A stretch of 64,000 nt of DNA from JANRKB01 sp033763695 (lineage in GTDB: Bacteria > Planctomycetota > Phycisphaerae > Phycisphaerales > UBA1924), in assembly GCA_033763695.1 (NCBI GenBank), contig JANRKB010000031.1, positions 1 through 64,000 of the forward strand. The letters are read 5' to 3'. A model generated the notes under the pieces. The model was not told the DNA's origin. It did no database searches and worked only from the letters and a program-made list of their open reading frames with translations. Every line of letters begins with the position of its first letter. Position 1 is the first letter of the stretch. A program made the position numbers and the translations under genes. Of the stretch, positions 17,493 to 24,908 are shown in pieces.

Positions 17493-17697
17493 GTCGTGCA
17501 ACTCCAGGAGAAGGGGACCGGTTTGATGGTCGGATGCCTGCGAAGGCCAGAGGTTACGCGTGCGATCGGGCCTGGAGATCGTGCTGCACCGAATGCGGAC
17601 GATTGGGTCGTGAGGATGCGCGATTGCGCGGCCGCGCGGCTTTGACTGGCTCGGGTTCTAGAGTTCTCGCGCCATTCGCATCCCCGAGGACCACCCC

Positions 17698-19146
17698 ATG
17701 ACCTCCAGCGGCACCCCCGGAATCCCCGGAACCCCCATCGACATTCTCGTCCAGGGCGGCACCATCCACAGCGCCACCGCCAGTTTCGTCGGCGATGTCG
17801 CGATCCGCGGCGAGACGATCGTTGGCGTCGGCGCGCCGGGCGCGTTCGGCTCGGCCGCCGCCAAGGTCATCGACGCGCGCGGCATGGATGTGATTCCCGG
17901 CTGCATTGACGTGCATGTGCATCTCGCGCTGCCGTTCTGCGGCACGGTGTCGTGCGACGACTTCCACCATGGTTCGCGGGCCGCGGTCAACGGCGGCGTC
18001 ACCACGGTGATCGACTTTGCGATTCCGGCGCGTGGGCAATCGCTCGCGGCGGCGCACGACGCGTGGATGGCCAAGGCCCAGGGCAAGTCGCTTGTGGACT
18101 TCACATGGCACATGGCCGTGACGAGCGACGCGCACCTGCGCGAAGTGCCCGACATGGTGAAGCGCGGCCTGCCGACGTTCAAGGAGTTTATGATCTATGA
18201 GAGCGAGGGCTGGAACAGCGACGACGCGCGGCTCTATGCCACGCTCGAGCTGATGCGGGCCAACAACGCGATGCTGCTGGTGCATGCCGAGAGCAGCCGC
18301 GTGCTTGATCTGCTGATCGCGCGGCATCACACGCCCGAGATGATGCGACGCCACGGCGCGAAACTGCATCCGATCACGCGCCCGAACTTCATCGAGGCCG
18401 AGGCGATCGAGCGTGCCGTGCGCTGGTGCGAGAAGACCGGTGGCCGCTTGTACGTCGTGCACATGTCGACCGGCGAAGGCGCGGACATCATCAAGGACGC
18501 GCAGTCGCGCGGCGTGCCGGTGCTCGCCGAGACGTGCGCGCAGTATCTGGTGCTCGATGACTCGGTGTTCAATCGCCCCGACGGTCATCTCTTTGCCTGC
18601 TGCCCGCAGGTGAAGAAGCAGGAGGACATCGATCGGCTGTGGTCGGCGCTGCGCGACGGGCGCGAGGTGAGCATCGTCTCGACCGACACGTGTTCATTCA
18701 CCCGCGAACAGAAGGCGATGTGGTGGGATCGCGAAGGCAAATTCGGCGACTGGACCAAGATCCCCATGGGCCTGCCGGGGCTCGACACGCTCATTCCGAT
18801 CGTCTTCACGCGCGGCGTGCGCGGCGGGCAGATCACGATGAACCGCCTCGTCGAACTCTGCGCTCTCAACCCGGCGCGGGTGATGGGCTTTGACAAGAAG
18901 GGTGAGATCGCGCCGGGCATGGACGCTGACGTCGTCGTCATCGATCCGAAGCGAACGGTCGAGGTGAAGCCGCGCGTCACGCTGCAGAGCATGTGTGATT
19001 GGTCGCCGTATGAAGGGATGAAGCTCGGCGGGTTTGCGCACACGACGATCGCGCGCGGCAACCTTGTGGTGCAGAATCATCAGGTCACGAACGCATCGCC
19101 GCGGGGTCGATTTGTCGAGCGGCGTCTTGGTGAGTTCCGCCCGTGA
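17698..19146 (+). CDS. hydA: Dihydropyrimidinase / D-hydantoinase
   Basis: 482 residues. A cyclic amidohydrolase that opens dihydrouracil or 5-substituted hydantoins to N-carbamoyl amino acids, using two zinc ions in a TIM barrel. Metal ligands are visible: H73 and H75 (HVH), the carboxylated lysine K162 (TFKEFMIY), H196 (LVHAES), H255 (VVHMST) and D330 (STDTCSF). The C-terminal LNPARVMGFDKKGEIAPGMD is the usual end of the barrel. The length is typical. An N-terminal Gly/Pro-rich segment (SSGTPGIPGTP) precedes the domain. No downstream carbamoylase or preTA genes follow, so a full reductive pyrimidine pathway is not encoded here. Confidence 0.92.
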   Translation: MTSSGTPGIPGTPIDILVQGGTIHSATASFVGDVAIRGETIVGVGAPGAFGSAAAKVIDARGMDVIPGCIDVHVHLALPFCGTVSCDDFHHGSRAAVNGGVTTVIDFAIPARGQSLAAAHDAWMAKAQGKSLVDFTWHMAVTSDAHLREVPDMVKRGLPTFKEFMIYESEGWNSDDARLYATLELMRANNAMLLVHAESSRVLDLLIARHHTPEMMRRHGAKLHPITRPNFIEAEAIERAVRWCEKTGGRLYVVHMSTGEGADIIKDAQSRGVPVLAETCAQYLVLDDSVFNRPDGHLFACCPQVKKQEDIDRLWSALRDGREVSIVSTDTCSFTREQKAMWWDREGKFGDWTKIPMGLPGLDTLIPIVFTRGVRGGQITMNRLVELCALNPARVMGFDKKGEIAPGMDADVVVIDPKRTVEVKPRVTLQSMCDWSPYEGMKLGGFAHTTIARGNLVVQNHQVTNASPRGRFVERRLGEFRP

Positions 19147-19181
19147 TTGCCGGCGCGTGAGCGTGGGCCGGAGGAGATGAC

Positions 19182-20690
19182 TTGGGATCGCTGCTCGTCA
19201 TCGCGTCGTTCCTGATCGTCGCGATGCACGATGCGGTGCGCGATGAGGTGCCGTCGCTGCTTCCGGCGGGCGTTGTTCCGTCGTGGATCATCGCGTTCGG
19301 CGTGCCGCTGGGTGCGTGGCTGGCGGCACATGGGCTTGCGTGGGTGGCGGGGCGCGAGCTGGACCGAAGCGGGCGTCTGCGGATTGTCATCCGTGCCGAG
19401 AACATGCTCGCGCTGGTCCGCTGGTTCAGCGTGCTGTGGCTCTGGCCCGCGCTTGACAGCGGCTGGGGCGCGCTTGCGGCACGACTTGTCTTTCATGCGC
19501 CGGGCCTGGGCGAGGTCGTCACGATTGCGCCCGTGCTGGTGACGGCGGTGCTGACGTGGTGGTCGTTCGCGCCGATTGATCGTCGTCTGCGCGAGGCGGT
19601 GCTGTTCCGTCAGATCGCCGACGGCGCGCCGGTCTTTCGGCCGCCGACGACAGGGCAGTACATCGTCACCAACATCCGGCACCAGATTCTGCTCATGCTC
19701 GTGCCGATCACGCTCATGCACGTCTGGAGCGGCGTGAGCGATGCGGTTGCATTGGCGCGTCCTGAGTCGGGCGGCTGGCTGTATGCCGTCGGTGCGATCT
19801 TCATCATCGCGGCGATGCCTTGGGTGTTGCGTGTGATCTGGGTGACCACGCCGCTGGGCCCCGGCCCGTTGCGCACGATGTTGCTGGATATCTGTCGGCG
19901 CAATCGTGTGCGGCTCACTGAGTTGCTCGTCTGGCGCACGCACGGCACGACCGTGAACGCGATGGTGACGGGCTTTGTCGCGCCCGCCCGCTTCATGCTC
20001 ATGAGCGATGCGCTGCTTGAGGGGCTTTCGACGCGCGAGATCGAGGCCGTGGCCGGTCATGAGGTCGGTCACATTCGTCGCCGCCATCTCGTCTGGCTCG
20101 CGGTGTTCACGACGTTCATCGCGGCGGGCGCGATGGGCCTTGTGACGCCCCTGGTGTCGGCGTTGGTCCTCCCCGGGGACGCGGTGGAGCTTGGCGTCGA
20201 CGTGGGGCCGGAGCACAGCTCGAGTGCGATCGAGTGGATCATCATCGCGGGCGTTACGCTCGCCGCGGTGATGGGCTTTGGCACGGCGAGTCGAACCTTT
20301 GAGCTTCAGGCGGACGCGTTCGCGGTGCAAGATATGAGCCGTGCGCTGAACGCCCGTGCGCCGTCGGAGCCTGCGATGCAGCGGGTTGAGGCGGAGTCGG
20401 GCGTGAGCGCGGGACCAACCGCGTCACCCGCGGCGGGCATGGTTCGTGACGAGGCCGTCGACGCGATGCAGGCCGCCCTCCGGCGTGTCGCGATCCTCAA
20501 CGGAATCACTCCGCGACGCTTCACGTTCAGGCACGGCAGCATCAATCAGCGACTGCTGCACCTGCAGTCGCTTCGCGGGAGGCCGATCGCGGCACTGCCG
20601 ATTGACCGCCGCGTCCGCCGTGCCAAGTGGTTGGTGGTCGGTGCGATTGTCTGCGTGGTTGTGATTTCGCTGCTGTCGAACGTGGTCTGA
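19182..20690 (+). CDS. M48-family membrane zinc metalloprotease
   Basis: 502 residues from a TTG at 19182, preceded at 5-base spacing by GGAGGAG; the nearby ATG at 19177 is out of frame. Four or more N-terminal transmembrane helices (within about 1-235) precede the protease domain. The zinc site is HEVGH (H293, E294, H297) with the third ligand E374 in TFELQADAFA. Further helices lie between these motifs and at the C-terminus (LVVGAIVCVVVISLLSNVV). It resembles Ste24/HtpX-type integral-membrane peptidases that process or degrade membrane proteins; the substrate is unknown. It follows dihydropyrimidinase by 35 bases and may be co-transcribed. Confidence 0.88.
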   Translation: MGSLLVIASFLIVAMHDAVRDEVPSLLPAGVVPSWIIAFGVPLGAWLAAHGLAWVAGRELDRSGRLRIVIRAENMLALVRWFSVLWLWPALDSGWGALAARLVFHAPGLGEVVTIAPVLVTAVLTWWSFAPIDRRLREAVLFRQIADGAPVFRPPTTGQYIVTNIRHQILLMLVPITLMHVWSGVSDAVALARPESGGWLYAVGAIFIIAAMPWVLRVIWVTTPLGPGPLRTMLLDICRRNRVRLTELLVWRTHGTTVNAMVTGFVAPARFMLMSDALLEGLSTREIEAVAGHEVGHIRRRHLVWLAVFTTFIAAGAMGLVTPLVSALVLPGDAVELGVDVGPEHSSSAIEWIIIAGVTLAAVMGFGTASRTFELQADAFAVQDMSRALNARAPSEPAMQRVEAESGVSAGPTASPAAGMVRDEAVDAMQAALRRVAILNGITPRRFTFRHGSINQRLLHLQSLRGRPIAALPIDRRVRRAKWLVVGAIVCVVVISLLSNVV

Positions 20691-20747
20691 GGAGCAATCG
20701 CGCGAGGCGTCGTGCCGCGGGCGTGCGAGCACGGCTATGGTCGCGTC

Positions 20748-23045
20748 ATGACGCCGCCGGTCCCCAAGCCCGCCGATGCCGCCTCTCGAAGTGCACTCTC
20801 GCGCCCCCGTGCCAAGGGCGTGTTTGAGGTCGTCAGCCCGTTCACGCCCATGGGGGACCAGCCCTCGGCGATCGACCAACTGACGCGCGGCATTGAGTCG
20901 GGAAAGCCCGCCGTGTGCCTGCTGGGCGCGACGGGCACGGGCAAGACGTTCACGATGGCGCACGTGATCGCGCGGGTGCAGAAGCCGACGCTGATCATCA
21001 GCCACAACAAGACGCTCGCGGCACAGCTCTTTGAGGAGATGCGCGAGCTCTTCCCGCACAACAGCGTCAACTACTTCGTGTCGTACTACGACTATTACCA
21101 GCCCGAGGCGTACATCCCGGCGCGCGACATCTACATCGAGAAGGATTCGAGCCGCAACGATGATCTGGATCAGTTGCGACTCGCGGCGACGAGCAACATC
21201 CTGAGCCGTCGTGATTCGATTGTCGTCGCCAGCGTCTCGTGCATCTTCGGCCTCGGTTCGCCGGAGGCCTACGGCACCAAGGTCATGACGATCACGCGCG
21301 GGCAGCGTGTGGATCGCAAGGCGTTCCTGCTGGGCCTGAACGACATGCAGTATCAGCGTGTCGAGGTCGAGTTCAAGCGCGGCACGTTTCGCGTGCGCGG
21401 CGATGCGCTGGAGGTGTGGCCCGCGTATGAGAAGTTCGCCGTGCGCGTCGAACTGTTCGGCGAAGAGATCGAGAAGATCGAACTCATCAACCCGGTCAGC
21501 GGCGAAGTGCTTGCGGAAGAAGGGCAGTTCTTCTTGTTCCCGGCGGTGCACCACGTGATGCCGGAGAACCAGATGCAGGCCGCGCTGAGCGCGATTCGCG
21601 CCGAGCTTGACGCGCGCGTCACTGATCTGCGCTCGCAGGGCAAACTGCTGGAGGCGCAGCGGCTGATTGCGCGGACGAAGTATGACCTGGAGATGCTCGA
21701 AGAGACGGGGATGTGCCAGGGGATCGAGAACTACTCGCGATTCATGGACGGGCGACAGCCCGGCGAGCGGCCATATTGCCTGATGGATTACTTCGACTAT
21801 GCCCCGCCGCGTGCGGGCGGCGATGCCCGCGAGATCGTGCGCGGGCCGGGCGCGGCCGAGGTCGCGAGCGGCGGCGGGGCGTCGCCGATTTCGGAGGCCG
21901 CGCGTGCGCTGCGACGAAACTATCGCGATTGGCTGCTGATCATCGACGAGTCGCATGTGACCCTGCCGCAGATCCGCGCGATGTACAACGGCGATCAGAT
22001 GCGGAAGAAGGTGCTCGTGGAGCACGGCTTCCGCTTGCCGAGCGCGATGGACAATCGCCCACTGCGGTTTGAGGAGTTTGAGTCGATCGTGCCGCAGGTG
22101 GTGTATGTGAGCGCGACGCCGGGGCCGCACGAACTGCAGCGGGTCGAGGGCGAGGTTGCCGAGCAGGTGATCCGCCCGACGGGGCTGCTTGATCCGATCA
22201 TCGAAGTGAAGCCCGCGCAGGGACAGGTGCCGGATCTGCTGGAGCAGTGCGAGGAGCGCGTGAAGCGCGGCGAGCGCGTGCTGGTGACGGCGCTGACCAA
22301 GCGGCTGTGCGAAGATCTGGCCGCGTACATCGATAAGAAAGGCCTGCGGGTTCGCTATCTGCACAGTGAGATCGACACGCTGGAGCGCGTCGCGATCTTG
22401 ACCGATCTGCGGCTGGGCGAGTTTGATGTGCTCGTGGGCGTAAACCTGCTGCGCGAAGGTCTCGACCTGCCCGAGGTGTCGCTCGTGTGCATCCTCGACG
22501 CGGACAAAGAAGGCTTCCTGCGTTCGCCGACGAGTCTGATCCAGCAGATGGGGCGTGCGGCACGCAACGCCAACAGCCTCGTGATCATGTACGCCGACAA
22601 GATGACGCCGGCGATGCAGGCGGCGATCGAAGAGACCGATCGGCGTCGCAAGAAGCAGGTCGCGTACAACGAAGCCAACGGCATCACGCCGACGACGATC
22701 ATCAAGGGCATTCGTCGCGGGCTTGAGATCCAGCTCAAGGGTCGCAAGGCGGCACGCGAAGCGGTGGCGACGGCCGAGCCTGAGTATGAGATTGATGAGC
22801 TGCTCAAGACGATGGACGAGGAGATGCGCGACGCGGCGAGCTCGCTGCACTTTGAGAAGGCGGCGATCCTGCGCGATCAGATCGGCACGCTGAAGAAACT
22901 CCGCGATGATGCGCTCGCGACCGGCGGCTCGACGAAGATCCGGCGCTCGCTGCTGAGCGACGCGGCGGAGGGCAAGCTCAAGCCCAAAGGCCGCGCGGGC
23001 ATGCCGGGCGTGCGGGCGAACAAGCGATCCAAGAAGCGGGGATAG
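20748..23045 (+). CDS. uvrB: UvrABC excision nuclease subunit B
   Basis: 765 residues. The DNA-damage verification helicase of nucleotide excision repair, working with UvrA and UvrC. Present are Walker A GATGTGKT (about 60-67), the damage-probing beta-hairpin YYDYYQPEAYIP, motif II DESHVTLPQ, helicase motifs LLREGLDLPEV and QQMGRAARN, and a C-terminal UVR domain (DAASSLHFEKAAILRDQIG) for UvrC contact. It is about 90 residues longer than E. coli UvrB. Part of the excess is an insertion of roughly 40 residues (about 350-390, rich in Gly and Ala) just before DESHVT, and part is a basic tail (KPKGRAGMP..NKRSKKRG). The ATG at 20748 is chosen by homology. Confidence 0.96.
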   Translation: MTPPVPKPADAASRSALSRPRAKGVFEVVSPFTPMGDQPSAIDQLTRGIESGKPAVCLLGATGTGKTFTMAHVIARVQKPTLIISHNKTLAAQLFEEMRELFPHNSVNYFVSYYDYYQPEAYIPARDIYIEKDSSRNDDLDQLRLAATSNILSRRDSIVVASVSCIFGLGSPEAYGTKVMTITRGQRVDRKAFLLGLNDMQYQRVEVEFKRGTFRVRGDALEVWPAYEKFAVRVELFGEEIEKIELINPVSGEVLAEEGQFFLFPAVHHVMPENQMQAALSAIRAELDARVTDLRSQGKLLEAQRLIARTKYDLEMLEETGMCQGIENYSRFMDGRQPGERPYCLMDYFDYAPPRAGGDAREIVRGPGAAEVASGGGASPISEAARALRRNYRDWLLIIDESHVTLPQIRAMYNGDQMRKKVLVEHGFRLPSAMDNRPLRFEEFESIVPQVVYVSATPGPHELQRVEGEVAEQVIRPTGLLDPIIEVKPAQGQVPDLLEQCEERVKRGERVLVTALTKRLCEDLAAYIDKKGLRVRYLHSEIDTLERVAILTDLRLGEFDVLVGVNLLREGLDLPEVSLVCILDADKEGFLRSPTSLIQQMGRAARNANSLVIMYADKMTPAMQAAIEETDRRRKKQVAYNEANGITPTTIIKGIRRGLEIQLKGRKAAREAVATAEPEYEIDELLKTMDEEMRDAASSLHFEKAAILRDQIGTLKKLRDDALATGGSTKIRRSLLSDAAEGKLKPKGRAGMPGVRANKRSKKRG

Positions 23046-23091
23046 CCGCAGCCAGCGACGCGCCTTGCGCTTGTCAGGCGGGCCAAAAACG

Positions 23092-23122
23092 GGCACGCCG
23101 CTCGTGACCCAAGCGGCGTGCC
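23092..23122. terminator. Perfect 11-bp hairpin after uvrB
   Basis: GGCACGCCGCT/AGCGGCGTGCC with a 9-base loop, 47 bases after the uvrB stop. There is no T-run on the plus strand; on the minus strand it is followed by CGTTTTTGG. It may act as a bidirectional or back-up terminator between convergent genes. Confidence 0.5.
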
Positions 23123-23277
23123 GGAGGAGAGAGAGGAGAGCGCACAAGACGCGTTCTCATCAAGACATACGGACGTTCTCGGGCTTCGGTTCTTGTCCAG
23201 ATTCACATTCCAAGAGTCCGCTGCCGGGGCGTTTCTGGTCCGTTCGGGGCCAGGGCTTTGTCCAGCGCCAAAAACAA

Positions 23278-23304
23278 ACGTGCCCCCGCGATGCGAGGGC
23301 ACGT
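23278..23304 (-). terminator. Intrinsic terminator of the aminotransferase gene
   Basis: Stem ACGTGCCC/GGGCACGT extended by imperfect pairing over a CG-rich loop. On the minus strand it is followed by TTGTTTTTGG. It lies 21 bases past the aminotransferase stop. Confidence 0.7.
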
Positions 23305-23325
23305 CGGTCAGCGTGTTTGGTTGGA

Positions 23326-24573
23326 TCAGACGCCAGCGCCCACGGGCGACCCGCCACGCGTGGTCGTCGTGACGGTCGGCCCGCCGCCGATCAGCCCGTG
23401 CTTCGACAGATACGCGCCGATCGAGTCGACCACGTGCTGGAGTTGCTGGGTCGTCAGTTCGGGATAGATCGGCAGAGCGATCGTCTCCAGAGCCGCGGCT
23501 TCGGTCTCGGGCAGGCTGCCGCGGGCGCAACCGAGGTACTGGAAGCACTCTTGCATGTGCAGCGGCACGGGGTAGTAGATCTCGGTGCCGATGTTGTTGG
23601 CCTTCAGGTGGTCACGCAGCGCGTCGCGATGGGCGGCGGGCACGCGGATGATGTACTGGTTGTAGATGTGGCGAGCGGGGGCGGCGGGGCGGCTGGGGAA
23701 GCGCAGCTGCGTTCCGCCGCTCTTGAGCGGGCTGGCAGAAGAGCGCGCGCCCAGCGCGGTGAAGCCGGCGTCGTAGAAGTCGGCGTTGCGCTGGCGGCCG
23801 GCGTGCCAGTTGTCGAGGTGGCGCAGCTTGACGCGCAGGATCGCGGCCTGCAGCGAATCAAGGCGCGAGTTCACGCCCACGTGCTGGTGGTAGTACTTGG
23901 GCTCCATGCCGTGGACGCGGAGCATGGCGAGCAGCTTGCCCAGCGCCTCGTCGTTGGTGGTAAGGAAGCCCGCGTCGCCGCACGCGCCCAGGTTCTTGGT
24001 GGGGAAGCACGAGAAGGTGCCGATGAGGCCGCGTGAGCCGACATCGATGCCGTGGTTGTCGCGGGTGCCGATGGCCTGAGCGCAGTCTTCGATGACCGGC
24101 ACGTTGAACTCGCGCCCGATCTCGAGGATGGCGTCCAGATCGGCGGCTTGTCCGTAGAGGTGGACGGGCATGATCGCCTTGAGCCGCGTGCACTTCTTGG
24201 CCAGTTCGCGGGTGTGCTTGGGGCACATGTTGTACGTGACGGGGTCGATCTCGGCGAAGACCGGCTTGGCTCCGAGCCGGGCGATGCTGCCGGCCGTGGC
24301 GAAGAAGGTGTACGCCGGGCAGATCACCTCGTCGCCGGGCTGGATCTTGATGGCCATCAGGGCGAGCAGGATGGCGTCAGAGCCGTTGGCGCAGCCGATT
24401 GCGTGCTTGACGCGGCAGTACGCGCCGACTTCGCGCTCAAACCCCGCGATGTCGGGATTCATGATGTAGTACGCGCTCTCCATCACCGCCGTAATCACCG
24501 GCTCGAGCTCGGCGCGGAGCGATGCATACTGGAGCTTCAGGTCAAGCAGAGGAACGTTAATGGGTGTTGTCAT
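23326..24573 (-). CDS. DegT/DnrJ/EryC1/StrS-family sugar aminotransferase
   Basis: 415 residues. A PLP-dependent aminotransferase acting on nucleotide-linked keto-sugars, as in amino-sugar synthesis for surface polysaccharides. The N-terminus is VPLLDLKLQYASLRAEL, and the PLP lysine is K193 in SCFPTKNLGACGDAGF. Other family blocks are ANGSDAILLALMAIKIQPGD, VPVIEDCAQAIG and GVNSRLDSLQAAILRVKLRHL. The closest style is WbpE/PglE-type enzymes. There is a small insertion with LKSGGTQLRF near residue 260. The ATG at 24573 is chosen; an upstream TTG is possible. No dehydrogenase or acetyltransferase of the same pathway is adjacent. Confidence 0.9.
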   Translation of the reverse strand: MTTPINVPLLDLKLQYASLRAELEPVITAVMESAYYIMNPDIAGFEREVGAYCRVKHAIGCANGSDAILLALMAIKIQPGDEVICPAYTFFATAGSIARLGAKPVFAEIDPVTYNMCPKHTRELAKKCTRLKAIMPVHLYGQAADLDAILEIGREFNVPVIEDCAQAIGTRDNHGIDVGSRGLIGTFSCFPTKNLGACGDAGFLTTNDEALGKLLAMLRVHGMEPKYYHQHVGVNSRLDSLQAAILRVKLRHLDNWHAGRQRNADFYDAGFTALGARSSASPLKSGGTQLRFPSRPAAPARHIYNQYIIRVPAAHRDALRDHLKANNIGTEIYYPVPLHMQECFQYLGCARGSLPETEAAALETIALPIYPELTTQQLQHVVDSIGAYLSKHGLIGGGPTVTTTTRGGSPVGAGV

Positions 24574-24815
24574 GGCTGTGGGTGTCGCGGGCAACGCGTG
24601 GGCGGTCGCCAGAATCGCTCGATGACCCGGAGGCCATCAAGCCGGGTGAAACACGGCGAAACAATAGGCCGAAAATGCGGCTTCCGCGACCGGAATGCCT
24701 TCCAAAACACGTACCTTCCGTTGCAACAGCGCGAGACGGGTCGCCGTGAACAGTCGTGGTTCGCGTGCTTGAGAAGGGCTCGTTTGGAGGTGTGCAGTCT
24801 GTCCGGCGCACAAAA

Positions 24816-24842
24816 AACCCCGCGCCAGCGTGACGCGGGGTT
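24816..24842 (-). terminator. Intrinsic terminator of the metzincin-dockerin gene
   Basis: Stem AACCCCGCG/CGCGGGGTT with a 9-base loop, followed on the minus strand by TTTTTTG. It lies 67 bases downstream of the stop, after the heptanucleotide repeats. Confidence 0.85.
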
Positions 24843-24873
24843 GGATCAAAGATCGTCATCTCGGCTCAGCACC

Positions 24874-24901
24874 GATGCCTAATGCCGAATGCTCAATGCC
24901 T
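24874..24901 (-). repeat. Four degenerate heptanucleotide tandem repeats, GGCATTN type
   Basis: Read on the plus strand: GATGCCT, AATGCCG, AATGCTC, AATGCCT, in perfect 7-base phase. They start 7 bases after the stop of the minus-strand metzincin gene. Related arrays lie at 27489-27516 and 62576-62596. Confidence 0.75.
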
Positions 24902-24908
24902 CTCTTCT

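Larger units (their letters stand above)
24574..24908. other. 335-base intergenic region
   Basis: It lies between the aminotransferase start and the metzincin gene stop. It contains the metzincin gene's terminator and the heptanucleotide repeats described separately. The remaining stretch (24574-24810) holds no gene I can support and should contain the aminotransferase promoter, which I cannot locate with confidence. Confidence 0.5.

Noticed and set aside
20424..23147. A 907-codon minus-strand open frame opposite uvrB
   Set aside because: uvrB is certain. The antisense frame is compositionally odd and has no recognisable domain.
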